47,500 bases of DNA from Chrysomallon squamiferum (taxonomy: Eukaryota > Mollusca > Gastropoda > Neomphalida > Peltospiridae), in contig CM022669.1 of NCBI GenBank assembly GCA_012295275.1, forward strand, positions 18,351,091 through 18,398,590, in the 5' to 3' direction. Position numbers and translations under genes: made by a program. Each line of letters begins with the position of its first letter. The stretch's first letter is position 1. Under the pieces are notes generated by a model. It did no database searches. It saw nothing but the letters and a program-made list of their open reading frames with translations, and was not told where the DNA came from. Below are positions 1-12,760 of this stretch, piece after piece.

Positions 1-120
1 TAATAATAATAATAATAAAATCAGCAACAACAACAACAATAATAAAATAGTAGTTGTTGTAGTAGCAGTAGTAGTGGTAGTAGTAGTAATAGCTGTAGTA
101 ATAATAATAATAATAGCTAC
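1..120. repeat. Compound trinucleotide repeat (TAA, AAC, TAG)
   Basis: Runs of TAA, then CAA, then TAA, then TAG/GTT-type triplets with point interruptions. No unique sequence within it. Confidence 0.9.
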
Positions 121-950
121 TTTTTAATGTGTTTGGGAAGACAACCATGTGTGAGGTTGAGAAAGATAAATCACAGATTTAAAAACACTTAAAATGAAAA
201 CAATTTACAAAACATGCCTCTCACATATTTGTCACAGGAGTTTAAAAACATGATTTCGTTTTAACGATTTGACAAATATTTGTTTTTATACGACTGTTTT
301 CTTCTTCTGTTTTTTGTCTCCTGTTCTTTCTTCGTTTTTTTCTTCTTCTTCTGGTCTCTTCTTTTCACTCTATCGCTTTGAAATGAAGACGAAGAAGAGT
401 TTACGACTAGTCCACGCTTTCGTTGTAAAACGTTCGTATTGTGTTTCCGACAACAAGTGAAATTCGCAAGCTCCAGTGACAGAGTAAAGTGTTTTACGAG
501 ACCCTAAAGAGGTCTGCGTGTTTTCTCTGAAACTGACCGAGCTTCGTTTCGAAGGAAGCTTATTAAAACATCTGTCTGAACAACCGAATAACACAAACGT
601 TCTCCAGAAGACTGGTTTTCCTATATTACGTAACCGAGACACGTTTCAACTAGACTGGTATTTATACACCGCCTCGCTGGCAGATAAACGATTGCGGATT
701 GTGGTCTATCATTCTTTTCAGTAGTCAGTTGTTGTTGTTTTGTTCATTTTGTTTTATTATTATTCTTAATGCCTGTTAACAATGCCAGAAAATAATTTCA
801 AACCTCTTTAACAGCACTTCCTTACTGAACATGAAAAACATACGTAAAGAAATAAAATCAAGAGTTTTCGTTTGTAAACAGTTCGCACGAGAAGCGACAT
901 AATGCTGGGTCGAAAAAAAAATCCTATCCTATTCATAATGGAAATTTAAA
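121..950. other. Unique AT-rich sequence, nothing recognised
   Basis: Complex sequence between two simple repeats. Open frames of 63-90 codons overlap on both strands between 269 and 724; none resembles a known protein and all have the composition of translated AT-rich non-coding DNA. Confidence 0.6.
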
Positions 951-1006
951 TAGAAGAAGAAGAAGAAGAAGAAGAAGAAGAAGAAAAAGATTTATATTCA
1001 GGTCTC

Positions 1007-1041
<35 letters not shown>
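951..1041. repeat. (GAA)n followed by 31-nt poly-A
   Basis: GAA repeats occupy about 952-985. After 25 bases of unique sequence comes an uninterrupted A run at 1011-1041. Confidence 0.95.
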
Positions 1042-1045
<4 letters not shown>

Positions 1046-1630
1046 GTTATAAATCGCCATAGCATATCATTGAATAACAAATTGCAATTATTCATTATAC
1101 ATAAATATTACATGCAATTTGTGTGACCTCATAAAGCGCAGTCCCCAGTTCCAGGTAATTACAACTACGTCGATGCATTATTAATAGGAATCAGCATAAA
1201 TCCGACGACCACGCCAACAAAACGTCATCGACAACTCCCTATCAAATTAGCCATAAATTATCACCCACAATAAAAAGTGTGAATGGTAGACGAACACGCG
1301 CTATCAACATCGTATTCACGTATCTCTTGGATTCATGCTGGCACCGTGATACTGTTTTTGAAAACTCTTCTCGATTATGTACGGGGATAAGAGAGCCATG
1401 AATTATTCACGTACGTCGCTCGGTCCGTTTGCATATAATTTCTTTTATTTTTCACACCATCACAAAGACCAACCCGCATTCGTGTCTCTGTATCAATGCG
1501 CCATGGTTAAACTGCAAAACACTCGAGTTGATACATTATTAAAACTTAAATGCATATTCAGTTTCTGCTATAGATTTGGTCTGTAGAATGGATAGTGCAT
1601 ATCCGAAACGTAAGGCAACAATGACGCATG
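1042..1630. other. Unique sequence, nothing recognised
   Basis: Moderately complex sequence with several CG dinucleotides; one 69-codon open frame at 1377-1586 has no recognisable similarity. Confidence 0.55.
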
Positions 1631-1637
1631 GTTTAAT

Positions 1638-2040
1638 AAATAATAGTAGTAATAATAATAATAATAGCAATACTGATCATAATAATAATCATGATCATCA
1701 TAATAATAATCATAATGATAATAATGATGATGATGATGATAATGGTAATGATGATTATAATAGTAATAGTGATGATGTTGATGGTGATGATGATTATGAT
1801 GATAGTAATAATAATAATCCAATAACACTTGCAAGAACAAATTAATAATATAAAATAAGAAATAAATAGATCACCTAACTATATCTACTATTTCTACTAC
1901 TACTACTGCTGCTGCTACTACTACTACTACTACTACTAATAATAATAATAATGATAATGACATATAAATAAATAATTTTAAAATAATATATATATATAGA
2001 TATAGATATATATGTACACATACATATACATATACATTAT
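1638..2040. repeat. Cryptically simple AAT/GAT tract, then CTA/CTG and TA-rich tract
   Basis: About 185 bases of imperfect AAT and GAT triplets (1638-1822), then CTACTACTACTGCTGCTG-type triplets (1888-1950), then TATATA and ATATAC runs to 2038. The apparent poly-Asn/Asp and poly-Tyr/His open frames are products of this repeat. Confidence 0.92.
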
Positions 2041-2089
2041 TCCATGTCACAGGATCGATCCTAGTATTACTCTTCACCAGAAAATAATT

Positions 2090-2450
2090 TGATTTTTTTA
2101 CGGACGCGGAGGTAAAAGGCGAGGTTGTCGTCGATGGTTTATCGCTGACCTTAACGCCTCCGTAGTGGGATGAACAACAACGTGTAAGGAATGATGAAGA
2201 AAAAGCTCACTCCGGCTCGGACATAAATCACGGCTGATGCGATGCCTCGCTTTCGCTCTGTAATTTTAAACCTTCTGGCAATGGCGCGCTATCCGTAGAA
2301 CCTGTCACGGGAAAAAAGCAGAAGTCAGATTTAGCACGTGTCGTGATGGTTAGCAGAGGAAGGTGATTTTAATGAGGCACCCGCCAAAAAGAAAAACCCT
2401 CTTAACAAGCAGATGTTGCAAAAGGAGTGAGAAAACAATAATCGGTGAAT
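2090..2450. other. Complex, less AT-rich island
   Basis: Unique sequence richer in CG than its surroundings (for example CGGACGCGGAGG near 2101 and GGCGCGC near 2284). No open frame of note and no tRNA-like box pair seen. A candidate conserved non-coding element. Confidence 0.4.
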
Positions 2451-2457
2451 TTGTTGG

Positions 2458-3290
2458 TTTTTTTTTTTTTTTTTTTTTTTGCTCTCTCGTTTACTGTGGA
2501 ATTTCCATCGTCACCTACAAATATTATCTTTTTTTTTAATTATTATTATTATCTTCTTTTTTTTTTTTATTATCTTTTTTTTTTTTTTTTATAAATTAAC
2601 CCCCCCCCAAAACAAGACATTTACTGTAAATATTTAGCATAGGATATTTTGAAACTGGTCAGAAGTATAATGCTAAAAAAGCATTAATAAGTGAATGGAA
2701 GAATTAATGTTTTTTTATGTAGTCACATTTATTAAGTGTCAAACACAGCCGATTCTTTTTATATAATAATCATGTCATGAGAAAACAAAATTCTCTGTTT
2801 CCATTACTTTTTTTCAAAGGGGGATAAAGCAATATATGTATGTATGTATGTATGTATGTGTGTATATATATATATATGTGCGAGCGTGTGTGTGTGGTGT
2901 GTGAAGATGTGCGTGCATACACAGTCATAAATACAGATATTAATATTATATAAGCTCTAAGCAATAGTAACTGGCTCATAAATAATATTTAAAAATATCC
3001 AAACGGGATAAGATAATAACACATAAGTCCCTAACATAACCTTTAAAATCATAGCAGGATCAAACACGATTTGAAAAAGCAACAAAAAACTATAATTTGC
3101 TGTAGAAAAAAAAAAAATTAATAATAAATGATAGTTTCTACGGCTAATCCTTTGATCCTTGTAAACTAGAATTTTTTAATAACATTGAGCGATGTCATCT
3201 AAGTTTTGTTATAAAAATGTATTCAAGTGCCTGCATGATTTTTTTTTGGTTTTGTTTCCAGGCTTATAATAAATGGTTGAAAAAAGTTTG
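2458..3290. repeat. Low-complexity T tracts and (ATGT)n/(TA)n/(TG)n
   Basis: Poly-T runs at 2458-2480 and about 2570-2590, a short C run near 2602, an ATGT/TATA/TG tract at 2836-2900, and AT-rich filler up to the GA repeat. Nothing gene-like. Confidence 0.85.
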
Positions 3291-3391
<101 letters not shown>

Positions 3392-3659
3392 GGAGAGAGA
3401 GAAAAGAAGAGAGAGAAAGAAAGAAATAGAGAGAAAAATGAAAAAGAGAGTGAAATGATAAAACGAGAAAAAATCCTTTTACCAGTGAGTATCAAGGAAT
3501 ATTTTAAAAGCACCTTCTCACAGATTGGAGAAAAAAACTTTGCCGTTTGATAAGCTCGTAATTATTTTATAATTTATTAGAGACAACGATAAATTGTGAA
3601 CAATGTTAGAAAGAAAGAGAGAAAGGACAGGTAGAATTTTTTTTCCATAAACGACTTCT

Positions 3660-4270
3660 GTCTTCATAAGTTACTTGCCTCTGTACAAATTCGAAGCAGG
3701 CGAAAACCTACACGTGTTTGGCGTACTTTGTAAGTGTGTGTTTTGGGCAGCCGCGGTTAGAGGGGCGCCGTCTGGTGACATATATTACAATCAAAAGGTC
3801 AAAGGTGTTCTAACGAGGCTGCTAAAACAGCATGTGCCCTAACGCACTGCTTTCGGTAAAAATATTTTGGGTTAAATATCACCCCAGTCAAATGACTTCA
3901 CCCCGAAAGGTCAAATCTGCAGGCGTGATTGAGTGACCTCACGTGCACATACGTCATTAGAAGTCATCGCTACAGACCTCGCTGGCAATCACCGGGTCCG
4001 AGAAGAACCCGCAGGTCAGAATTACGCACACAAAGAAGATGAAAATATGCAAAATATGCCAAACACTGAATTAACGACCCCCGAGAGACCAGCGCGTTTT
4101 GATGGTATATTAGATATCGGATGGTTAAGAGGCGATTCTTGATGCTCCTGGCCTCCATATTGGATTAGCGTCGGCGTTCGATAATGTTCATATTCGACTA
4201 TCAACCTCTTCAACGCGAAAATGGCTTCTTTTGGTGATACGTTACAAGACGTAATTGTTTCCGCCACTGA
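3660..4270. other. Complex island with nuclear-receptor half-sites
   Basis: Unique, relatively GC-rich sequence. It contains a DR1-like AGGTCAAAGGTGT at 3796-3808, a further AAAGGTCA near 3907, and TGACCT near 3936. Open frames of 62-81 codons overlap on both strands at 3933-4267, but none is recognisable. Possible distal regulatory element of the nearby receptor gene. Confidence 0.35.
3796..3808 (+). promoter_or_regulatory. DR1-like nuclear-receptor site
   Basis: AGGTCA-A-AGGTGT matches the DR1 consensus AGGTCAAAGGTCA at 11 of 13 positions. DR1 is a preferred site for COUP-TF, RXR and HNF4 family dimers. Function here is inferred only from the motif. Confidence 0.4.
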
Positions 4271-5045
4271 AGAGACTGGTAGTTTTCACGAACTGTCGCT
4301 TTCGGTTAATATTTCCATTTGTCGCGTGCCTGTCGTTGCAAAGGCAACTCCAACTATGTTCACTCAATAGTTCGAAGAAACAAAAAAAAAAAAAAGAAAA
4401 AAAAAAGGAAAAAAAAGGTGTACAGGTACTTCTCACCCTATGGATCCAGATCTTCGTAACGTTTGGTTCTGTTCCAAAGATGTAAAGAATTTCCTACATG
4501 TTGAATGTCGAGTCTTCTTGGATGCAGTTTAGATAATAATGTCAGATAACTCAGTGGTATAATAATTATAACAACAGCAGTGATGTTGTGATGGTGATAA
4601 TGTGAATGGCAATTTATGTGGTGTTAAAACAGCTGAGAGAAAAAAATAAATAAAATAAAAATAAAAAGAAGGAAAATAGCTAAAGATGGGATAAAATACA
4701 GAGTTCGCATGAATTTTGAAAATTTATGAATATGTGTTTTGAGAAATACAAATGAAACTGAAAAATAATTGTAATACATTTAAATAACGGAGAAAGAAAA
4801 AGAAAAAGGAAAGAAAAGCGAAGAAACGATTTCCTCGTTAATATGTGTCAGTCTAATTAAAACTAATTTAATGAATGAATTAACTAAATAATTAATTAAT
4901 CACCTAATTATTTTTTCATTCATTCACGCATTCACTCATTCCCTCACTCACTCATTCGTTGACTCTTTCACGAATCTACAAACTAACCAAGCAACTAATT
5001 AGCCAGTTATAAATAAACAAACAATTGTCTGTAAGTGCATCAAAA
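4271..5045. other. AT-rich sequence, nothing recognised
   Basis: Contains A-rich tracts near 4382-4417 and 4640-4670, and a stretch of ATTCACTCATTC-type imperfect tetranucleotides near 4905-4970. No coding signal. Confidence 0.6.
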
Positions 5046-5890
5046 AGTCTGACTGGCAATGTCTGCTATGACTGACACTTTCACTGCTCTAACCCAACTG
5101 ACATTGTCACTCATCTAACAGACTGACAATGTCACTCATCTAACAAATTGACAATGTCACTCAACGAACAGACTGACAATGTCACTCGTCTAACAGACTG
5201 ACAATGTCACTGTTCTAACAGACTGACAATGTCACTCCTCTAACAGACTGACAATGTCACTCCTCTAACAGACTGACAATGTCACTCATCTAACAGACTG
5301 ACAATGTCACTCATCTAACAGACTGACAATGTCACTCATCTAACAGACTGACAATGTCACTCCTCTAACAGACTGACAATGTCACTCATCTAACAGACTG
5401 ACAATGTCACTCATCTAACAGACTGACAATGTCACTCATCTAACAGACTGACAATGTCACTGCTCTAACAGACTGACAATGTCACTCATCTAACAGACTG
5501 ACAATGTCACTCATCTAACAGACTGACAATGTCACTGTTCTAACAGACTGACAATGTCACTGTTCTAACATGAATGACAATGTCACTCATCTAACAGACT
5601 GACAATGTCACTGTTCTAACAGACTGACAATGTCAGTCATCTAACAGACTGACAATGTCACTCCTCTAACAGATTGACAATGTCACTCATCTAACATGAA
5701 TGACAATATCACTGCTCTAACATGAATGATAAGGTCACTCCTCTAACAGACTGACAATGTCACTCCTCTAACAGACTGACAATGTCACTCCTCTAACAGA
5801 CTGACAATGTCACTGCTCTAACATGAATGACATTGTCACTGTTCTAACACGACTGATAAAGTCACTATTCTGTCACGAATGAAAATGTCA
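5046..5890. repeat. Minisatellite, 25-bp unit with TGACAATGTCA core, about 33 copies
   Basis: Tandem array about 845 bases long. The unit reads GACTGACAATGTCACTC, then a variable triplet region and CTAACA. I count 26 exact TGACAATGTCA and two TGACATTGTCA copies, each an inverted repeat of TGACA around one base. Copies differ mainly in a short variable segment (CAT, CCT, GTT, GCT) and in a 26-bp variant with TGAATGACA. Edge copies at both ends are more diverged. Confidence 0.97.
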
Positions 5891-8652
5891 CCGATATTAC
5901 GCGACGATTTTGTACGAATCAGCATTTGTAACGTGATGAAGAATAATCAAACTTTAAGAAATAATATATCTGAAGAGAAAAAAATTATAATAAGCAGTGC
6001 TGTCAGACAAGGAACCAGCTCACCGCTGTTTTTAATTTTTTTTTTTTTTTTTTTTTAACTCTTTCTGTATGCCACAATGTCAGCGCTCTGGATTTTGCGT
6101 GTTAAAACTACAGCTGGGTTGTTCCACCGGGAAAACATTAATATTAATACATATAGAATTTCACTTAAATCACATGGTTCAGTTAAAAAACTAAAAATAA
6201 AAAATAAAAAAATAAAATTAAAATTAAAATTAAACCACGACCATAGCTGCAATTAATAATAATAATAATTATTAGAAGAAGAAGAAGAAGAAGAAGATGA
6301 TGATGATGATGAATTTGATAATTTTAATGTTAATAATGATGACGACGATGTCGAAGACGATGGGATTCATGTCCTTTCGAAGACTAAGCTGTATTTCGAT
6401 CGATATAAATCTATTTTAAATGTTTGACGACAGTACTATTATGAATAAACGAATGAATATTTATTTAACAATACCTCAACACGGTATAAATTAAAAGCTA
6501 TTTCTGTCAGATTGTTCGGTAATACATTTTCATGCACAATAGCGATACAGCTAAAACAGAAAACTGGCCTGATTGCGCCTCAACTTCTACGCTTGTCGAT
6601 TAGCAGTAAACTGTCGTTAACATACACCTTCCCATTAACAGGGATTCACATACGACGGAATTTGATAAACCATTAGTGAAGCTGAGCTTATCTTTGTAGT
6701 CTTACGTAGTAATACAGCCGAGCAATATTCCAAATACAGCTGTAACGGTAAGTAGTTCGCGGACCCTAAATAGCAAGACACGTGCATTGCACTGCAGATC
6801 ACAAGTGCATGCAGGCTAAACATCTGGATGCCAAATGTTGCACTGGAGTTTGCAAACCGGGACTAAGATTTGAATGGAACGAGCAGAAAGTTGTATACAC
6901 GATTGACTCTGCTGAATCAACATCGATTTCAGCGAATTAGTCGTGCTCTCAAGAATTAATCTTAACAGCGACAACGGCAGCGACATCGACTACCACCGTG
7001 GCAACACCAGCTGAACCAACAAAATAAAAAGGAGTGATCACAGAAAATAAAACATTAATTTTTTTTAAACAGTGTTTGCAAAATAATTCAAACTTATTGA
7101 CGAAAATGATGACGATGATAATAAACATTATGACGACATAGCAGTAATAACAACGCCATCAACAACAGCAAGCAAGCTACAACATCGTGCACTGAAACAA
7201 CCTGGGTTTTCTGGTGTCAGTTTTGATGTATCCTAAATTCTTCAACAAGATCCTAAAATAAATTCCATTGCCTCCTTTATGCAGCAGAGTGAGGACATAT
7301 TTAAAGATCTTTGCCAATAATTTTATGTGTGACCATTTTGTTCCTGTTATTTACAGCTTCTCTGTCCAGAATGATTCATTCAGAAGTCCACTGTTGCATA
7401 AATTTGTCAGCAACCTTTTTATTTCTACTTCAGAGAGAAAGTTTAACCTATCACTAACTCATAAAATATATGGAACCATGCATAGATGTGAATACTTTTT
7501 ATCTGTGAAATACGGTCTAATTCTGGTTGTTGCAGGCATGATACAGGGAATGGACATGAAAATATTGGATGTGTGTGATGTGTATGCCAGCTCTTACGCT
7601 TGCATACGCATATACATAATCAGAAATGTAAAGATAAAACACACAATATTGTTAAGAATTCGTTAATCGAAATAATGGAAATAATATTTTTTTTTTAAAG
7701 TAATACAAATAATTAATTAATTTTTTTTTTTATCTCTATCAGTTTTTGAGCCTATTCTCACCAGTAGAGATTAATATAAAATTTCGCTAAGGTCACACAA
7801 AAACTGGTGGAAGTTTATTGAATTAGATTTAAACCATTTGTCAAGCTAACAATTTAATTTTAAGTGACGCGAGAACTCGATGTAAACAAATACACACAAA
7901 AACGAGTCATTTCAGCAGCGATCGTTCCATTATCCAGATAAAAAAAGAAAATTAAATAGGTGATTGTTCATATTATATTAGTGTTTTTTTTTCGTCTTAC
8001 TATACCGGAACTGCGGCCATTAAAGGGAGATAAGTCTGTTTAATTAAGAGAAATACTGATCTAATCGTTTTATTAAAAAATTGGCGAATGTAATAGAAAT
8101 ATAGATATATTTTTTTTATTATTAAAGTTTTACTAATTTAAAAACAAAAACAACAACAACAACAACAAAAATAAATAAATAAATAAACAGTTATTATCCT
8201 ATTCATATACACACATTATGAACGTACTATTTAAACATCATTCACACAAACTGACACACACAGTCACAAACACAAAATTAAAAAACAAAACAAAAAACAC
8301 ACACACACACACACACACACGAAAAGGACAAGAACCAACATACAGACCGGCGTTAATATAACAAGAGACTTCTTTTCCTGGTGTGTTAAATTAAATTTCC
8401 TTGGAATCAGAATCTCTTTACGTATCTTCAAAAGAAAGCTGATATAATGGGCAGTGATCTTCGTGATCGCGTCTTCAGAGAACACAACAGGATGACAGCT
8501 TATCACGATAGTTTTTAATAAATCACCATCTTTTGCCTTATTATTTACTAATTATCCATCCTGGATCGTGGAGTAAGATAAAGATATGCGAAGAAAACAT
8601 AAAACTGAGTAGCGGTATTGTGATAGTTAACGAATTAGAGTTTTAGTGTATA
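5891..8652. other. AT-rich flank, nothing recognised
   Basis: Mixture of unique AT-rich sequence and short repeats: AAT/GAA/GAT triplets at 6254-6312, poly-T near 6036 and 7710, CAA near 8147-8168, (CA)12 at 8297-8320. The longest non-repetitive open frame (132 codons, 7268-7666, plus strand) has no recognisable domain and no supporting context. Confidence 0.55.
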
Positions 8653-8806
8653 ATGTGTGTATATATGAATTTAACTGTATTTTTTTTTTTAAATTAATAA
8701 AACTTTATATATATATATATATATTTCTTTAACATTTGGCAATTTTTGTACATGTGTATATATAAATTTAACTGTATTTTATTTTTTTTTTAATTAATAA
8801 AACTTT

Positions 8807-8843
<37 letters not shown>

Positions 8844-8868
8844 CTTTAACATTTGGCAATTTTTGTAC
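8653..8868. repeat. Tandem duplication, unit about 100-117 bp, with internal (TA)n
   Basis: Two head-to-tail copies (about 8653-8751 and 8752-8868) share, in order, TATATA(G/T)AATTTAACTGTA, a T run, TTAATAAAACTTTA, a TA run, and TTTCTTTAACATTTGGCAAT. They differ mainly in the length of the T and TA tracts. Confidence 0.92.
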
Positions 8869-9449
8869 GTAAGGTGGCGGACAAGATAAAAATGAAGTAT
8901 GAAAATAACATCTTGCTCTGCAAATGCTGGTACAATTATCATGTGAGGGTTTTGGTAATCAGTTAGTATCGTTTCGTAAACGACTGAACGTTAAATTGAT
9001 GATTGTCTGTGTGGTGTTCAGGATAAGACAACGATACGAGGAGAAAACAGCATAATTAGAGGCAATAAGTCAATAGCCGTTATCGCGGGGTCTAGTGCAG
9101 CTTTTATCTTTCGTATTAATACGGTTTTATAAACGGTTGTTATATGTTGTATTATTTGCTGGTTATCTATGAAGGGTCTCGGGTAAGAAAATGATATGCC
9201 TAGAAAATAGCATGTTTTAAAGCTGTTGTGCTGCATATCGACTGTCTTTGCGTTTAGTATCGTGTTTTGTTTTGTTCTTTTTATAGCACTGATGTATTAT
9301 AATAATTAATATTCATTGCTCTAGTTTGATGATAAGGTCAAAAATGTGCATAGAAAATTAGATATTTAGCGGCGGTATCTTCAGAGCAGTAAAGGATTGT
9401 GGGTTAGATATATTTGATATTAAAATGGCTTAGTCAGCAATATTTATGC
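8869..9449. other. Unique AT-rich sequence, nothing recognised
   Basis: Complex sequence with no convincing open frame or RNA gene. Short recurring phrases such as TAGAAAATAGCAT and GATAAGA suggest an old diverged duplication. Confidence 0.45.
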
Positions 9450-9580
9450 AATATGTATGTATGTGTGTGTGTGTGTGTGTGTGTATGTGTGTGTGTTCGT
9501 TTATATGTATTTATGTATGCATGGTTGTATGTATGTAATGTATGTAAGTATGCAAATATGTATGTATGTATATATTAAAG

Positions 9581-9612
<32 letters not shown>

Positions 9613-9720
9613 CATGCATGTTTGTATGTATGCATGTATGCATGCATGCATGGGGGTGTATCTGTATAAATACATGTATGTATGTATGTTTGACGAAAGA
9701 CATTTAAATCTACGACACAA

Positions 9721-9747
<27 letters not shown>
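9450..9747. repeat. (TG)n/(TGTA)n/(TGCA)n tract and 27-nt poly-T
   Basis: TG repeats at 9460-9496, then imperfect ATGT and ATGC tetranucleotides to about 9690, then an uninterrupted T run at 9721-9747. Confidence 0.95.
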
Positions 9748-9751
<4 letters not shown>

Positions 9752-9849
9752 ACGACAAATACTTTCCGTTACTAACATCATCAGACACAAAACGCCGAGT
9801 TATAAACACAATTATCTTCAAAAGAAACGTTAACTTCACGAGTCAGCGA

Positions 9850-10150
9850 CATTCATTTTGTGAAACTCCTTTGAAAATTTCGCGCAATCTCGCGCATACT
9901 TCCGCGATCCCCGCAACACATGTCTTTCCTCAAACTAGACCGTGCATAAATCCAGAGCGACGTAATAATCTCGCGTCTCACAATGTACACTTTGTGCACG
10001 GGCCTCCACTCCTATCTGAAGCGCAGAGGTCGCAGTTGATATCGTGTTTACTCTACGTCTCTTACTTTTTGCGTAACCCGACGCCACCCTTTTGATACGC
10101 ATCCGGATTCTTGGCGTAAAAAGCGTGCAGCTGCAACCCAGTCGAATGTT
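9850..10150. other. Complex island
   Basis: Unique sequence with many CG dinucleotides, for example TTCGCGCAATCTCGCGCATA near 9877. A 74-codon plus-strand frame at 9871-10095 is not recognisable. Candidate conserved non-coding element. Confidence 0.35.
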
Positions 10151-11389
10151 AGGAAACCGTCATGGATAATGTCAAAGAGCAGCAATGAAGAAAAAAGTGT
10201 GGTGCAGTTTTAGGCAAAACAAGGTCATGATTTTTTTATTTTTTTATTTGTATTTTTTATTTTTTTTTATAGTGGTTGGACTATTTTCTTTTATCGTCTT
10301 AATTTCTGTGTACTTAGTAAGTGTGTGAAAGTTTGCAGAAATATGTTGGCATCTTCGACAGCGAGCGACATGATGTTAAAAGTTAGATAATAAATAAATA
10401 AATAAATAAATAAATGAGAGAGAAAGACAATGGAACCGTTGTATATATTTATTAGAACGGGCTGGTGTTAAAGCGACATTAATAATATTATAGTAAATGT
10501 AAAAAATACCACGTTGACAAGTTCATTCATCTTCCACGTAAAAACACGAACAGCCGGTAACGAATGATTCCGAAATGTAAATACGATCAAGTTCGGCTGC
10601 CGTCGTAAATGAATCTCCGTCTCTCGCCGCTCAACAAGCTACGTCAGATTGATTAAATACGTGTTGAAGAATACCATCAGAAAAAAACCCACGTCTTTCA
10701 TTCCCTAACGCATTTTCCTACGTAACCTTTAAATAATATAGGTCCAAGTAAATAAATGCCTTCATTAATCGTCGTATTATTGTGTGTTGTCTGGTTTCGT
10801 TTTCTTTTCGTCTTTTCTTCATGTTTTGTTTTAGATTTGTCTGTAAAAAAGAAGAAACAATACTAAAATAAAGTGAAGTGATAATAAAAGAAAGAGAAGG
10901 AAAAGGTGTGGGAAAAAAAAGAAGAGATGAAGAAAATAAACTGACGTGGACGATTGTTAAAGATAAGTTGGTTGGAATGGTAAAAAAAAAAAAAAAAAAA
11001 AAAAAAAATAGAGAATATAATCTGATCTAATGTTTAATCGGTTAAAAAGGAACTTAAAATACTTATTTCCCAAGGAAATATTTACACTTTGTACAGTGAA
11101 GGGGGAAAAAACGGCAGCCACAGAAATTCAAACGTTCTCATGTTGTAGGCATTTATTTCATATTTGTGTCAACGTGTATGGTTTTTATTTCTGTTTTTTT
11201 TTTTTTTTTTTTTTCGCTCTATCTCTCTTATTTCCGGTTCAGCATTTTATGATCATATATGTTTTACAATCGCAAAATGTCAAACGATAGAAGGAAAAAA
11301 AAAAAAAAAAAAAACGGAGAGAGAGAGAAAGAATTTAAAAAAAAAAATAAAAAATAAAGATTTCACACAAGTAAATAACCCGGACTGAA
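10151..11389. other. AT-rich sequence with poly-A/T tracts
   Basis: AAAT repeats at 10389-10415, poly-A of 27 at 10982-11008, poly-T near 11197-11214 and poly-A near 11295-11314. Intervening unique sequence shows no gene. Confidence 0.6.
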
Positions 11390-11720
11390 ATCGAAGCGTT
11401 ATCAGCATGTTACCAGACGAGACTTGGCGCACTTTGTCGGGTCATGTGATGTCATAAGGGCGCGCCACGATACATAACAGACTGCAACCTAACGCCTGCC
11501 CTGAAGCACGGGCCCTGACCCCTGCACAGGACCATGCAATCACGGCTTCGATAGAAGGTAACACCTGTTTGGAATCGTCCACGATGCGGATACGGGGGTG
11601 CTGGGTGTCTCGTTTCATTCATGTTCAGTTCGTTTGGCACGGTGTCAAACACATCTGTTGGCAATCACTGATAGCAGATTTCTGCAGTGCTCGCATTTTT
11701 CAAGGCGAGGCGACGATAGA
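11390..11720. other. Complex GC-richer island
   Basis: Unique sequence with GGGTCATGTGATGTCATAAG (11439-11458), which holds CATGTGA and TGATGTCA motifs, and a GGGCGCGCC octamer-like block at about 11459. Open frames on both strands are under 80 codons and unrecognised. Candidate regulatory element. Confidence 0.35.
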
Positions 11721-12006
11721 TACAATAAAATATAACACAAAGGGCTCTGTTTTCTCATGTTTACATATAAAATACGTACATAAAAATAGTCAGTCGAGTT
11801 AAGCAATACACAGAGGAAAATCCTAATGATTTAATAAGGGCTGTTCACGACAACGTTTTAGGTGGGGGTGGGCCGACAGCTGCAGTTACAATTCATTCCT
11901 TCAAGCATTCATCTTACATCAGCAGAGAAAAAAACGAAGAAGAAAAACCCAACAAAACACACATTTTCTCTGTGCTCATCAGATAACAGATACTGGAAGA
12001 CGATGT

Positions 12007-12105
12007 AATAATAATAAGAAGAAGAAGAAGAAGAAGAAGAAAAAAGAAGAAGAAGAAGAAGAAGAAGAAGAATAGAATAACAACAACAGCAACAATAAAT
12101 AAATA
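12007..12105. repeat. (AAT)n-(AAG)n-(AAC)n compound trinucleotide repeat
   Basis: Short AAT run, then two blocks of GAA separated by one interruption (about 12018-12072), then AAC/AAT triplets. Confidence 0.93.
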
Positions 12106-12299
12106 AAACAGAACACCGGACGTTTTTCTTAACGTTTTTCATATCTGAAAACCGTAATAATTTTACTAATATTTCATTGCCATGTAATATATACCACAAG
12201 TACGTAGATTAACGCACAAAGATGCACACATTTACTTATATCAAATTCATGTTATACTGAGTTTCTTTTGTTGCTACCTATATTCGGTTAAATGTATTA

Positions 12300-12760
<461 letters not shown>

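Noticed and set aside
1011-1041. Poly-A runs as possible tails of retroposed elements (here and near 10982, 13372, 22399, 37319, 38139, 44738)
   Set aside because: No target-site duplications, reverse transcriptase fragments or shared upstream sequence were seen next to them, so I do not call mobile elements.
5046-5890. CRISPR-like appearance of regularly repeated sequence
   Set aside because: Units are directly contiguous with no unique spacers, and the genome is animal. It is a minisatellite.
7268-7666. 132-codon plus-strand open frame in non-repetitive DNA
   Set aside because: No recognisable domain, no clear promoter or poly(A) context, and composition is like that of the neighbouring non-coding DNA. 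Kept only as a mention.
11452-11664. 70-codon minus-strand frame in a GC-richer island
   Set aside because: Not recognisable and overlapped by an equally open plus-strand frame. More likely non-coding complex sequence.
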